Shown piece after piece: positions 37,313 to 50,696 of a stretch of 64,000 bases of DNA. The stretch covers positions 119,327,429-119,391,428 of the forward strand of contig CM045770.1 in assembly GCA_025200525.1 (NCBI GenBank). Direction: 5' to 3'. Under the pieces are notes generated by a model that worked only from the letters and a program-made list of their open reading frames with translations, did not search any database and was not told the origin of the DNA. How positions within the stretch are numbered: position 1 is the stretch's first letter; each line of letters begins with the position of its first letter. This stretch comes from Camellia lanceoleosa (lineage: Eukaryota; Streptophyta; Magnoliopsida; Ericales; Theaceae). The translations under genes and the position numbers were made by a program.

Positions 37313-38216
37313 TGCTAGGACCCTTCTTGTTGTCAAATTATGTGGACGAACTTGGGTTTAAATTGAGTTATAATTTTCCTATTTTGGTTTTCTTGCTTGA
37401 GCGGGCAAAGTGCCGCTTGAGCGGAGATTTCACTCTCACAGTATTTTGCTCGTCTGCAAAATATACTGAGTGGTGTGTTTTTACACTCGAGTGTGGGATC
37501 TTTCGCTCGAGCGTGAACCCTGGTTTGGAACACGTGATATAGAGTCCCCGCTCGGGTGTCCATTCCTACGCTCCAGCGGACCTCGCGATCTCAGCCTCTA
37601 TAAAACCTCAAGTTGCTCCAAATCTAGGATTACGTTTTCTAAATCTTCTTTAAAGGTTTTAGGGTTTTCTTTTGGGAATATTTTTCTGGTTTTCCTTGAT
37701 GTTTGATTAAGTTTAAAATCATGTTCTTATAAGCACACATCAAGGAGTTTGTTTGATCTTCTTTGAGAGTATTCTTCTTCGGTAGAATCCAAAGATTCAA
37801 GCACAGAGTAATCAAAGGAGTTTGATGCTATGTGCAGTCGTTGATTCGACAATAGATGTTGTGGATTCAACATTAATCCAATCAATTTCGAGTGAAGGTT
37901 GCAGTGAAAGACATAAAAGATTTGAAGACAAATTGGAAGCATTTGGATAATTTGTTTGGTATCTTTGTAATATTTCTTTCTTCAATATTAGATTGATTTG
38001 TGGCATTTTGCTTGTGATTTTTTTTTTTATTTATAATTGAATGTGCTTCAATTGTGGATTTTCCACGTAAAAATTGTTTGTGTCGATTTATTGTTTTCTT
38101 AAACAACAATCTAAATCACTTTCGTACGTGCTTGATGATTTAGATTGTGAGTTTTCATTGGTTGCGAATTGAAACAATTTAATTTTAATCTAATCACGAA
38201 TCACTTAGATTTTTCA
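37313..38216 (+). repeat. 3' LTR of the Sirevirus
   Basis: A 904-bp LTR starting TGCTAGGACCC and ending TTTTTCA. It is collinear with the 5' LTR but has an extra CTCGAG unit of about 20 bp near 37484-37510 and many substitutions, mostly transitions. Confidence 0.9.
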
Positions 38217-38367
38217 TTTTTCTTCCACGAGTCAAGTCAAGCTTGGTACTACTCGGCTCGATTAATAAACGAGTCTAAAAATCTACTTTGAGCTCATTTA
38301 TTTAATAAACGAACTGAGTTCAAGCTGTTCATAAACAAATCGGTTCGTTTGTAACTCTAATCCTAAT

Positions 38368-41300
38368 GACGCCTTCACCACTTGCTTTACTTGAATTTTC
38401 ATGTAGGTTGTGTTTGGATGTAAATCTATAATTCAAACACAACTTTAACTACACTGTAAATGTTGAGTTTATAATCTCTTTCCAAAGAAGGTTCCATTTG
38501 ATGTTATGAACAAGAACAATCCTCGTCTTGTTACCCCAATTGAAATTTTTTGTGATGGCAATCAATGGCCTAGGCCACTTCCAAAGAGGATTTTAAGGGG
38601 TTTAGAGTTGGGGATCAAAACAGATAGCATTCCTAGTTTGCCAAATTAACCAAAACACTGGAAAAAGAACAATTCAGGCCACAGATGAAGAATGAGAAAG
38701 TATCATCATGATTGTTGGGGAATACCAATAATAGCTTTCCAACAAAATCTCACAGGCTCTAGCTTTTACCATCAAGCTCTAAGAACAAGCAAGTGGCTTC
38801 AACATCAAGCTCACATTTTCTTTTCTTATTGGATCATCAATTTCAGTATGGATTTAAAAAAGAAAAAAAGAAGAAGAAAGAAAGTCAAAAATGAATAAAA
38901 TATAATTATATTTCATTCATTTTTTACTATTCTTTTTTAAATATCTACTCAAATTTATGATTCAATCACAATATTAATATTTCTACATGATATAATATTG
39001 CCTATATATTTTCTTATCCGGCATGTCATTATTATGCATTGCACCAATTTCAGACAAACATGACAACTATAGTTTCGTTTCCACTTTTATGAATTCGCAT
39101 TACCCAATCTTATCACCAAAAATGTGCTCTAGAGTAGTATAATTATTTACTAATCTCGAAATATTATATTATATTATTTATGTGGTGTGCTCAATTAATG
39201 ACATTTTAAAAAATTTTATGAGTGAGATAATACTGACCCACTTTTATTAGTTATTTGATAAACAAAATATGAGTCACATAATGCATTTTATAATTATTTA
39301 TTTGTAAAAAGTATCACGAAAGTAATATCACGTGGATATTCTCTTATTTTGACAAAAACTTAGGTTGACATGCATTTTCTTCACAGATTGTAACAATAAT
39401 ATTTAACAAAATTGAAATTTTTGCTTAGATCATCAATACATAATCAAATTAAAATTGGATTAAAGAAAATATATATAATAAAAAAAATTACATTTCAATA
39501 AAAATAACTCAAAATAATTAAAGACACTCAAGTGCCAGTGAAACAGTAGTATAGTTGTACCCACTTTCACCTCTATGAAAGTTTCGACTAAAAACATAAT
39601 TTCTCAAAAAAAGAAAAAGAGAAGGAAAATTAGACAGAGAAAGCAACATGATTAAGAGATGGGTTGCTTAATTATGGGGAATTTGACTACCTTTAATCTA
39701 ACAACCAGTTAAACCCCAACATAAAATTATGAGTATTGATTCTCAATCCGTGACAACTGGTTCTTCTCATCACATCAGAGTGACTTCATTCTTTTAATTG
39801 ATTCACAATATCTCATTTCATCATCATCTCCCATAGTTGACCGACCATCATACCACTGCTATACTAGTAATAGTTGGTCAATTTAAAGACAATTAACACC
39901 AAAACAACTAGTGAAGATTAATTAATAAATTTAGGATAAATTATAAATATACACTTTGAAATTTACTTAAAATAAATATTGTCCCATGTGATTTTAAAAA
40001 TTATAAATACCCTTTTATTAGAATTTTTCATTTAACAAAAAAAATAAAATTCTTAACTATCCTCCTATATAATAATGAAATTACCAGAATTATTAATTAA
40101 AATATATTGTTGATGTTATTAAAAATTACTGATTGCCTTAATGGTTTATTAGTTAAAGGGGCTATTAATGGTTTATAGAGGCAATTAGTTCACTTTTATA
40201 GGAGAGATTTGTGGATTTAACAATCTCCATAGGTAGATAATAAGATGATTGATTATATTATTATTTTTCCTCTCTTGATTTAGAATCTTTGAACTTGACT
40301 AGAAGGATAGAAATTCAACTCTCCCCACGTATGTGAGTCTTTTCTTCTGCATTTTCTTGAAGCTTTTCCTTTCTTTTTTTTTTTTTTTTTTTTTTGGGGG
40401 GGGGGGGGGGGGTGTTTGGGTTATGCATTAAATCTTATTTCAAAGTTGAATGTTGAATTTGATGTAATTCCGATGATATTAGTAATTTATCTCCCGGCAA
40501 TTAATAATAATAAAAAAATAATAAAAAAAAAACTTAAAATTTGATTAGTTTAAGTTGTCACTCTATCATTGTGTAGGGAAACATTTAAATAAATATTATG
40601 ACAATTGTAATGTAGTAGTAAGTAGTAACACTGCTAGGCTTAGAGATAGTTTATCAAGTCATGTTTTCGGAAGTTGGTTAAAAATTAATTTTTAAAATTT
40701 TTTTATCTTTTTTATAAATAAAAATTGTGAAAAAGTGATATGACTCAAAATGAATCAAAAATCAAAAATCAAAAATTAACTTTTAACCAAATTTTGAAAG
40801 TGGCCCTAAGATGTTAATGTTGAAAATCCATCAAACATCTGACGACACGTGGGCATGTAATTGGATCCAACCAGAAAAGTGGCCCACACTTGTAATGGGT
40901 TGGGTGCTTGTTTCAGTTGGTAGTATAATATCTTTTAATTTTTGATGTCTGAAAAAAAAAAAAAAAATTGTAAATAGTTAGGACATTTTGTTTTAATTTA
41001 ATTTAATTTTTACATGAATCCAAACGCACCATAATTGTAAGAGTTGGGCCCATCTTATTCAGTGGGCTATATTTTTATATTTTAAAAAATACATGTAGGG
41101 TGCACTTATTTGTACTTATGAGTGGAAAATAGAATAAAAAATAAGATGATATATAACATTTTTCTATTTTTTTTGGGTGATAATTAGAAGAACAACATAG
41201 TATTATATTTATTGGGAAAGGGGGAAGGGCTTGGGTTTGAATTCACCAATCACAATCTCAAAATTTGTTTTTATTTTTCGTTTATTTCTTTATTTAATAA

Positions 41301-43318
41301 TTTAAAAAATATTCAGTGATTTTAGTTTTTTGAATTCAATTTTTTAAAAATTGAGTTTTTTTTTTGTTTTCGTATTTTTTTAGTGAATAGTTTTTCAAAT
41401 TTTAAATATATTTTTTTACTTTTTTAGATGTACCTTATTTAAATGTATTTAAAGAGTAAAATATTTGTAAAAAAAATATTTTAAAAATTAATAAATGCAC
41501 AAAAATATGAAAAATGTATTGAATTTTCGTATTTTTTAAATATTTTTAGTATTTGGTGAATTTTTTAAAAAAATTTTTCACAGATATTATATTTTTTAAG
41601 TATATTTATAGTAGGTGTGTCAAAATTTAAAATTTTGCTTAATATATTAAAAAAAAATTTAATGAAAACAAAAAAATCGAATTTAAAAAAAAAAATTCTA
41701 AAAATAAAAACCACACAGAGTGATTATAAAATTATATTTATTGAGAAATGGGAAATGATGTGGATTTAAAATTGTGACCTGATGAGAAACATACAAGATG
41801 TCTGACCATTAGACAAAGGTTTGTTTGGTTAGAGAGTTAGAGAGGTGGATCAAGATTGGTAGTGGGGTAGGACTCATTAATATTATATTTGTTTTGAGAG
41901 ATAGGGAAGGGATTGATAGTGAGTTTCGGATTATGAATCTCTTTTAGGAGGGGATTCGGATGGGCCTCCAAGACTTAGGCTTTGTTTGGCATGGTGTAAA
42001 AAAGTAACAAAGTCACTATCCTATTTAAATCACATCATCTTATTTAAATTACATCACCTTTCTAACACATCACTTCAAACCCAACCCATACCTAACTCAT
42101 ATTTCATAAAAAGTCAAAAAGTGCACTTATTTAGATCATCTTAAACCACCCTTAAATAGTCCGCCGAACTAGAAATTATTTATTTATTTATTTTTATTTT
42201 TTACATGTTGGGCTTTTTTTTTTTGAACATTAATGTTTAATTTTTTATATTTTTTGTTAAGTAAAAATCATTATTTTATTTAGTTTATTTTTTTGGAAAT
42301 TATTTATTTATTTTTTATTTGTTTAAATTTTTAACACGTTAGACATTTTTTTTTTAAAACATTAATGTTTAATGTTTTTGTATTTTTTTTATTTGTTTTA
42401 TTATTTTATATAAAAATAATTTAACAATCCTTACATTAATAATTATTATAAAAACAAACATAATTTTACTTAATTTTCTCATTATAAATTTCCTCACTAT
42501 AAATTTTTTTTATTCTTCCTCGGAAAATAAACGACGCTTAACCGCTTTGCTATTAGTTCCCCTTGGGTAAATATTTAATGAGAGGTTAGAAATTTGACCT
42601 TATTTTGCAGTCCATCGTGTTGTCATATCTAACTCAAAATTAGCAATTTTGCATTTATGCCAAGTTATTTATGAGCAATTTTTATTCATTTAAATATTTG
42701 TATCTTATTTATTTATTTAATATTTATTATTATCATTCAATATGCATGCGTTTTGAACTTTGTTGATCATTATGGGTTATTTGGGATGTTCTAAATAAGT
42801 GTATTTTTTATCTTTTTAGACTAAAAAATTAAGGAAAAAAATATGAATGTTTGGATTAACTTTTTAACTTTTTATAAAAAAATGTGTATTAAAAAATTGT
42901 ATAAATTAGTGTGTAAGGAAAAATTAGGATTAAAAATTGTGCAGCCGTAATTTTTAACTTTTGATGAATAGTGTTAACTTTTTAACTTTTTGAATAACTT
43001 TTTAACTTTTTAATTTTTTATAAACTTACCAAACGTGACCTTAGTCTCAAATTACCACCAACTAGTGAACAACCATTTGAGATGAGCCATATTTAAGCAG
43101 TCGTATCATGTGTGTATAATATTGCACACACATTCACAATTTAGTGATCCATTGAAGCCTGCCAATAAATTATCCATCAAGCCAAGTGGGTGAACCACCT
43201 ACTAGAAGTTGGAAACTATCCCTAACTACAGCTAAGTTGTGAAAGCTAATGGCATAATGGCCTACATCAAGAATAGTTTGTCATGATTTTTATTATGTAA
43301 TGATTTTTACTCCATTAA
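38368..43318. other. AT-rich intergenic DNA, no gene recognised
   Basis: Mostly A/T-rich, with long A and T runs. A T22-G17 homopolymer junction lies at 40374-40412. Two related copies of a TATTATATTTATTG-type sequence lie near 41195 and 41730. A Tourist-like left end (TTAGGCTTTGTTTGG) appears near 41968 without a clear right partner, and a possible inverted-repeat element lies at about 42775-43040. None is coding. Confidence 0.5.
40374..40412 (+). repeat. T22-G17 homopolymer junction
   Basis: Twenty-two T directly followed by seventeen G. Confidence 0.9.
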
Positions 43319-43541
43319 GGGGATGTTCGGCAATTCTAATTTTGACTAAATATTTAATAAAGACAAAAATTATTAAAATAATTAATAAAATAAAATTTCA
43401 CATTTTATACATCAATTAATTATCTTTTTTCTCACAACCATCTATTTAGCTATAAAAAAAAAAAAAAATTAACATAATTTTTTTTCATCTCATAAAATAG
43501 CCAAAAAGTTAACAAAAATAGCCAAGTTTCCAAACGGGGCC
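43319..43541. mobile_element. Tourist-like MITE
   Basis: The left end GGGGATGTTCGG and right end CCAAACGGGGCC are flanked by TAA on both sides. The right half (AGCCAAAAAGTTA-type sequence) resembles the intron-7 MITE of the carboxypeptidase gene. Confidence 0.55.
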
Positions 43542-44538
43542 TAACATATGTCAGCAAAAAAATAATTTAATATTATATGTTTAAAATTAATGATTTTTTT
43601 GTGGTAATAATTTTATTATGATTTTTATTAGCTAAATAATACTTTTCATCTTTATAATTTAACTCAAATTTTTACTTTGGTCTTTATTATTTTAAGGATA
43701 AATTATAGGAAATTCCCTTAAACTATTACTTATTTGCCTCCCTGAACTTCAAAACATAATAATTAATTACCTTCAACTATTATTTACACACCTTTTGTTA
43801 GAATTTTGTCTCGGATGTAAATGAAATCAGGTCATGTGTGAGCCGCATGATGCACTTATTGATTTTTTCAGACAATAATACCCATTATTAATTTTTTAAG
43901 GCAATATTATTCTTATCTTGTGATCACATTTGTACTTTGTCTCCATTATTTTAGTAGTAAAGTGTAAACGAGATCACCGGATAAAGTACCCATGGCCCTA
44001 AAAATTTAATAAATATGTCGTATTTCACATATGATCTGATTTTGCATAAATTCCTGACATAATTCTAACAAAAGAGATTAATTGTAACAACTAAATACTT
44101 CAAAGTGGTTAACTGTTGAGTTTTGAAGTCCATGGGGACAAAATGCAAATGAGTCATAGCTTAAGGAGTTTACTATAATTTATTCGTATTTTAATTTGAA
44201 CAATTTAGTCTATATGTTTTAAGTTTAGTTTCAATTAATCATTCAGTTCAAAATTTCGTTAATTTATCTTTCTATACATCTTAAGGGATCGACGAGTGTT
44301 CCAAAATCATTAAGCATAATGATCAAATTAAAACTAGACTTAAAATATAAGAATTAAATTGTTAATTTGAAATATTAAGAACCAAAGTGAAATTAAAGTT
44401 AAACTACATAGCTTAAAAATTCATTCTTATTCCATTAAGACACGTTATTAAAACAGTAATAATTTGAAATTTTATTTTTAAAATTAAATACCCAAAACAA
44501 TTCAATTTTAAATACGAAGTGTTGAATTACTGTGATAA
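43542..44538. other. AT-rich intergenic DNA
   Basis: No coding motif seen. A/T runs and short palindromes only. Confidence 0.5.
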
Positions 44539-45585
44539 CTCGTTTGGAGTTTGGCTTTTATCGTGATTTTTTGATTTTTTTTACTTTTTAATGAGGTGAA
44601 AAAAGTTAATGTATTTGATAATTTTATGGAAAAAAAAATGAATAAATGGTGTATATGATTAATTTTTTGCTATAACCTTTTAATTAGGGATTATCAAATG
44701 ATCTGCGGTCAAAAAATTCGATATTACCCAACCCATCCAATCCATCACAGCTTGTTTGACTGCCTAGCCCATCCCATCCCATTCCATCCCATCCCATTAA
44801 AGATGATTTAGGATTTTAGATAAAGGTTTGAAACCCCGAATCTACCCGTGAGCCTACCTCATACAAACCTGCATGAATAAATCCAGCTAGATCATCCCAT
44901 AAGCGTAATTCAAACTATCCTGTCCAAACAAAATTAATGTTATGCACAAAAAAAAAAAAAATTAGCACTATTAAATTCAATTTTAATCCATCAAAATCAA
45001 TATTGTTCCATTTAAAAAAAAAAAAAACCTCTGACAACCCATATTATCCTTATAAATTATACTTTAAAAAAAAAAATACACAAAACGTACTTTGTTAAAA
45101 TTGAATTTCACAGTAACTAGTGATATTTTTCTAACTTTCAACTTTTTACATATAACATTGTCATTGTCATAATTTGTTAATTTGGTGAATTTATACTTTA
45201 ATTTGGTTGTTTTAATAGTATTAATTTGATCATATGAATTATTAAAAAAGAAAAAATAAATGTGTATAACTTAATAATATAAGTCTAATAAAAAATGTAT
45301 AGTCCCGGTTCAGTTTGATTTTGACCTGTAAGATTTAGATTTACGGGTGGAGTATGATTTTAATTTTTTTTAAATAAACCCAACCTGTACTAGTCCGTTG
45401 ATTAGTCAAAATCCGAAAAATCCATTAATATATGAGACGTGGACACAATAATTGCAGGTCAAGTAAACCCGATCCGTTTCATTGATAACCCTTACTTTTG
45501 ATCTTTTTTTAATGACTTTCAATTTTTAAAATATTTTTATAATTTTTTTTGATTGTTTTACTGAAAAATTAAGTTACCAAACGAG
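44539..45585. mobile_element. Inverted-repeat element split by a hAT MITE
   Basis: CTCGTTTGG at 44539-44547 and CCAAACGAG at 45577-45585 are matching ends. The inner halves (44548-44684 and 45503-45576) contain inverted ATTTTTTGA/TCAAAAAAT-type sequence. The middle is occupied by a younger element, 44685-45494. Confidence 0.5.
44685..45494. mobile_element. Non-autonomous hAT-type element, nested
   Basis: The left end TAGGGATTATCAAATGA is matched by the inverted right end TAAGGGTTATCAATGA. The flanks CTTTTAAT (44677-44684) and CTTTTGAT (45495-45502) match at 7 of 8, an 8-bp hAT duplication. Inside are CCCATCCCATC repeats and ACCCGT/CGGGT-rich subterminal regions, without coding capacity. Confidence 0.75.
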
Positions 45586-46937
45586 ACTAGATTTAATGGG
45601 TGATATAAGTTGGTGAAGATGCTTATCAAAGATCAAATAAAAGATAAAGGCAGTCAAATAGGCTCTTTGAAAATGATTTACCATTAATGAGGGTGGCCAT
45701 ATATGTATAATTATATATGAAATCAATAATGATAAATATTTCTGTATGTAGCAGTTGATGTCCCAATGATGTTAGCACTGTCCCTTTGACCAAATGATAA
45801 AAAAAAAGTATGAAAGAAAGAAAGAAAAAAACAGAAAAAAGAAAAAGAAAAAGAGGAGGCAAGAAAGACATGAGAGAAAAGAGAAACCCTAATGCTAATT
45901 GCTTGTGGAGCAATATATATACATTCTTTGCCCTAATGATGAAGCATGCACTCATGACTACACTTTCAATCCATCGATTTGATCTTAGATATAATACTGT
46001 TTCCATCAAATGCGGTTGCCCCTCTATAACATTCTACAAATCACAAAGCTAGACCTTGACATTTGTGGGTCTATACATTTCCAAATAGTAAATGAAATTC
46101 CAATACCATGAAAGTGAAAAACCAACACACACACACACGCGTATATATTTTTTGTGTGTGTCCGACGCTTTGTCCCATATAGTCTCTTATCCAATAAATA
46201 CTAGGTAATTATTGAATCTAAATCTTGGAGTAATCTTAAGGGAGTCAATAACGGGTAATAATTTAATAATTTCAAAGTATACACACGTGATATTTCATAA
46301 CATTTTAATTAGTAGAGAAGTTGGGTAGATGAGATATTGTGTCAAGTGATTGAGAAACATGAAAAGACATATTGAATGATAATTAATTACAGAGTACGGA
46401 TATATGGTACTCTAAGAATATAGAATAATTTCCCGTCAATTATAAATTTTCATCATTGATCCACTCTTGAGATTCGAACATGAAACTTCTTGAACAAAAA
46501 TCTCAAACTCTGACTGCCAGGCTAATCCCATAAAAATCCCCCACATAGTTGGCACTTGTTTTGTCTTGATATTTCTTGGTAATGCAAAGCATAAAAAGGC
46601 CACCACTTAGGACAGTTTTAATGTTGCCTATTTTCAAAACAAAAAATTTCTAGTTACGATATTTGTGATATTTAATTATGATCTATTATAATATTATATA
46701 TAATGTAATTAGATACATTATGATATTGGTTATAACATTATTTGAGTTATAATCTAAAAAAATTTTAGTTATACTTTATGTGGTGTTTAGTTATGACTCA
46801 TTTTTTTTTTTCCAAACTATGACTAAAAATAATTTAGTTATGATATTTGTGACAAATGTCATAATTTACATATGACACAGACCTTTTATCATGACCCTTT
46901 CAAAATACAGGAAATATGTATACATATTTGTGAAAAC
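45586..46937. other. Intergenic, no gene recognised
   Basis: AT-rich. A (CA)n-CGCGTATATA-(TG)n short palindrome lies near 46122-46160. Open frames near 45626-46052 are A- or T-rich low-complexity sequence. Confidence 0.5.
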
Positions 46938-48153
46938 TGTAAGAAACATTAATTTAAACTAAATAGCAAATTGTGTGTATTTAAATATAAAACACGACTG
47001 GAAATAAAATTCTAAAAATAAATTTCAGAATGTAAATTTTAATTCGTAAAACCCAAAAAAAAAATGTTTCTAAAAACGGAGGAAGAAAAGAAATTTCCTG
47101 TTCAAGTCTAAAACTAGAGAAAGAACATACACTAAAATAATATAGAATAAATTTATATACAAAACAACTTACAGATTATTGCTGTATAGAAATGCAGAAA
47201 GGAAAAACAGCTGAGGCATATGTTGGACATGCTTTCCTTATGATCGTTACACTCTCACTACGGTGTTCGAGAACATATAACGCTGACCTCCCAAAATGCA
47301 ACGACTAAATCCCAAAATTGCAGCACTACAATCTGGGTCTGGCGAACAGACTGAGTTGTATCCCTCTCTTACAGAAAATATAAGAACAGTATGCAGAAGA
47401 GTAATATAGAGAAAATGAAGAAAAATAAATGAGAGAATCGGTTGGAGAAGGTCTGAATTTATAGGCAAGAAGGTGATTGTTTGGATGGGTTTGAAAGCCC
47501 TCCGAACAGATGCGAACTTGAAAACCGCCGGAGTGAAGAGAGGTGACTGGAGAAAGAATGGATGCCACTATTCAGGTTTGAATTTTTGAAATTTGGCGCA
47601 TATGTTTGAATTTTTTCTCATTAGGACTTCAAATTCTCTCACAAGAATTGTGGAAAAATAAAAATAAATAAATAAATAAAAATTCAAACAAATTTTGTCT
47701 AAAAAATAAAGCTGGGACCCAACCCATAACCCACACTCACGCCTGGCACGGCTCAATTCGGCTGGACGTATGGACATGTGGTGGTTTTGGGCCAATCTCA
47801 CTTTGTCCATAACTCCCCTCCTTACAAAACTTGGAGTGCCCCTTAGGGCCCAAGCCAAGTATATCCACCTAGAGTTTATATACTCATACTAGCTCTCTTA
47901 AAATTTCAATGTGGGACAACCAATTTAAGGAAACCCACATTTTGACTTTTCAACTTCCCATTTCACAAACCCGAAAACGATGTCAACTTCCTATTCACTC
48001 ATAAATGATTTCGACGAACCGTTTTCACCGTGTGACTTGCCATGTGGCAAGGAACACGTCACCTCTTTGGACTCATCTCAAAAGACGTGTGGGGCCCACT
48101 CAAATTTGGGCTCAAGGTGGCCGAAAATAAGTCTACGAAAACCATAATGTCCA
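46938..48153 (-). repeat. 3' LTR of the minus-strand copia element
   Basis: The 1216-bp repeat is collinear with 53872-55080; shared blocks include ACACGACTGGAAATAAAATT and CCATTTCACAAACCCGAAAA-like sequence. Minus-strand TATA box at about 47878-47870. Confidence 0.9.
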
Positions 48154-48168
48154 ATAATCCCCCACATG
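48154..48168 (-). promoter_or_regulatory. Polypurine tract
   Basis: On the minus strand CATGTGGGGGATTAT lies directly before the TG of the 3' LTR. Confidence 0.75.
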
Positions 48169-49525
48169 AATGGAGTTGACGAAAACGGACATGCAACAAT
48201 ATGCAAAAAATGCTAGAGAATACATTAAGGAGATGTCCAGCTTCGAGATAGGTAGCTTTTGGCTTTGAGCCTTCTCTAGTGAAAACCTATCGGATTTACT
48301 AGTTGTCCAGTGGACGTGATGCCTTGAATAGTTTAGCCATTGGTGTAAGCCAAGACAATAGATTACACACAGAGTATTACTAAACACAGTGTTGTTCTAC
48401 AGTTGTGTTCATTTTGGCCCTAAATAATACATGATTCATTGAGTGCTAGAGAATTCAGCCTTTTAATTCTCATAGAACTGGCCCAATTCACACTTACATA
48501 GGTAATTCTTGTTAAGAATGTCTTGCTACACTCCACTATGGATAACCAAGATATAAGAATCATTAAAAACAAAGCTTATCCTGATTACGCTACAGGGATC
48601 ACTCCTCTTATCATAGAAAATGGATAGGAGAGAGAACCTCTCTAGTGATTCGGGAATCTCCATAATTCGGTTGTCCCGTTGAACCTAGTTCTTGGGATCC
48701 TCAGTCTTCTAGATTGGGTTGTCATTATCACAATTCTTAGTTAATAGGCTTTAATCTTATTTCCCTCGATAAACTAAACACTTGCTCTCTAGCTAACCCT
48801 TTTATTAATGGATCCGCGATATTATCTTTAGACCTTATATAGTCAATGGTAATTATACCATTTGAGAGCAATTGTATAACGGTATTATGTCGTCGACGAA
48901 TGTGTCGAGACTTGCCGTTATACATATGATTTTGTGCCCATCATATTGTTGCTTCATTATCACAATGTATGCATATAGCTGGCAACGCTTTGGCCACATT
49001 GGAATATCTTATGGGAAATTTCGAAGTCACACTTTTATCTAAAGTTATGAATTCTGATTTCATTGTAGACCTTGCAATGTAAGTTTGCTTGGAGGACTTC
49101 CAAGAGATTGCTGCGCCTCCTAGAGTAAAGACATATCCACTAGTGGATTTTGAGTCATTGGTATCCGATATCCAATTCGCATCACTGTACCCTTCAAGTA
49201 CTATTGGATATTTTGTATAATGCAATCCATAATTTTGGGTATGTCTTAGATATCTAAGCACCCTAATTATAGCTGTCCAATGATCCTTCCCTAGGTTGCT
49301 TGTGTACCTACTTAATTTGCTGACTGCAAAGGCTATGTCAGGCCGTGTGCAATTCATTAAGTACATCAAGCTTCCAATGATTTGGAAGTATTCTGCTTGT
49401 GATATGCTTTCACCTATATTCTTTAATAAATGAGCATTAGCATCTATAGGTGTCTTAGCAGGACGGTTGTCATGCTTCCTAAATTTTCCCAGAATTTTCC
49501 CAACATAGAAATTTTAGAAAATTTT

Positions 49526-49611
49526 ATACCCATCAGATGTTTTAGAAATTTTAGAATTTTTCATACCCAAAGAATTGTCATACCCATCAGATGTTTTAGA
49601 AATTTTCGTTC
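49526..49611 (+). repeat. Tandem repeat, two copies, period about 53 bp
   Basis: CATACCCATCAGATGTTTTA followed by GAAATTTT occurs starting near 49527 (first base differs) and near 49579, inside the pol remnant between reverse transcriptase and RNase H. Probably local slippage. Confidence 0.7.
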
Positions 49612-49722
49612 CAAGTATGACATCTGCTACTCTCATATCTTTCATGTCAAACCTTTTGTTTAACAATTTCTAGGTAGTCTTTATCATTTTGATATTGCTA
49701 CCAATGATGAGCAAATCATCTA

Positions 49723-50696
49723 TGAAGAATCTAAAAATCCCCTAGATATTGATTTGTCATTATGTATCAATTTTAAACAGTAAATAACGATTCCAATCAA
49801 ACAATCAAGACAAATTAACATAACGATTTTAACGTGGAAAAAATCATAATTGGAGCGCCTCCAATTGTGATAAAAAAAATCACGGACCAAAACCATAAAA
49901 CAATCTACTAAGAAGACAAAAGGAATTACATAAGTGTACTCTCAATTACCTAGCGAATCCATACTTGAATTGAACCAACCCTTATATGCCTCTTCCACAA
50001 CTGTCTTCACCTCGAAATTATCTTGCCCAACGTTGAATCCACAATGTCGATGTCGAATCCACCACGATGAGCCACTCTAGAATCCACCAAAGCTTCAAGC
50101 CCAAATTCCATGGAATCCACCGAGAACAACTCTTTCTTTTGTATTGAATAAATAAAACAAACAAACCCTTTGATAATCCACTCAATTCATGATTAAACTT
50201 TCACAGATATCAAAAGAAATAAGCAAAGAAGCCCAAGATGAAAACCTTAATACCCAAGAAGAAGATTTGGAAGTCGTACCCTAAAATTGGATTGAAACAC
50301 ATATTTATAGAAAATAGATCTGCGATCTCCGCTCAAGTGCAGGAATTGTCGCTCGAGCGGATCTATGCTCGAGTGTAGGAATGGCCGCTCGAGCGGGAAA
50401 AAACAACTCTCAGTACTTTTGCAGGCGAGTGAAACTTCTGAAATGTCGCGATCTTTGCTCGAGCGCAAGAATTGCCATTGGAGCGGACAAACAACTTTGA
50501 CTGCAATTTTGAGATCCCCGACATAGTTAGCGAAGTGGCAAACATGAAAGAATTAACTTCTGAAACATCTCTGCAAGACACAATTCAGGTTGGATTCACA
50601 TTTAAAAACTCATAGCCTCACTAAAATAAAAGTTGAACAAAATTACAACTAAAAGGAGTTTTGTCAAACATGATTGCCAAGAATAAAAACCTAACA
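49723..50696 (-). repeat. Sirevirus-type solo LTR inserted in the YVDD motif
   Basis: A 974-bp sequence, minus-strand start TGTTAGGTTTTTATTC and end GATTCTTCA, flanked by ATCTA on both sides (49718-49722 and 50697-50701). It carries a CTCGAG-type array (50333-50490), TATA box (minus CTATAAATATG, about 50305), and the CACAATTGGAGGCGCTCCAA inverted repeat. It is the same family as 12963-13957 and more distantly related to the Sirevirus LTR at 24957. No internal sequence remains. Confidence 0.88.

Larger units (their letters stand above)
24957..38216 (+). mobile_element. Sirevirus-lineage Ty1/copia retrotransposon with env-like ORF
   Basis: A 13.26-kb element: 5' LTR (24957-25845), tRNA-Met primer site, gag-pol (25917-33791), env-like region (35604-36775), polypurine tract (37301-37312) and 3' LTR (37313-38216). 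Flanks ATTTT / TTTTT form a one-mismatch 5-bp duplication. A 2.44-kb LTR-like insertion splits integrase. The lineage call rests on the long gag with two zinc knuckles, the coiled-coil block before protease, a pol ending with the HIDIHHHFI-type motif, and a large extra ORF between pol and the 3' LTR. Multiple stops make it non-autonomous now. Confidence 0.92.
23473..38359. mobile_element. hAT-type element, outermost layer of a nest
   Basis: The left end TAGGGCCGCGGACGAATC and inverted right end TAGAGTTACAAACGAACC differ only by transitions over 18 bp. Perfect octamers ATCCTAAT flank both ends (23465-23472 and 38360-38367). Both subterminal regions contain AGCTC/GAGCT and CAAGCTTG-rich sequence typical of this group. 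The element proper is about 1.6 kb (23473-24956 plus 38217-38359). It holds a Sirevirus at 24957-38216 and an inverted-repeat element at 23733-24861. Confidence 0.82.

Noticed and set aside
45626..46052. Overlapping Lys/Arg-rich plus frame and Phe/Leu-rich minus frame
   Set aside because: Both result from an A/G-rich stretch; no conserved domain.
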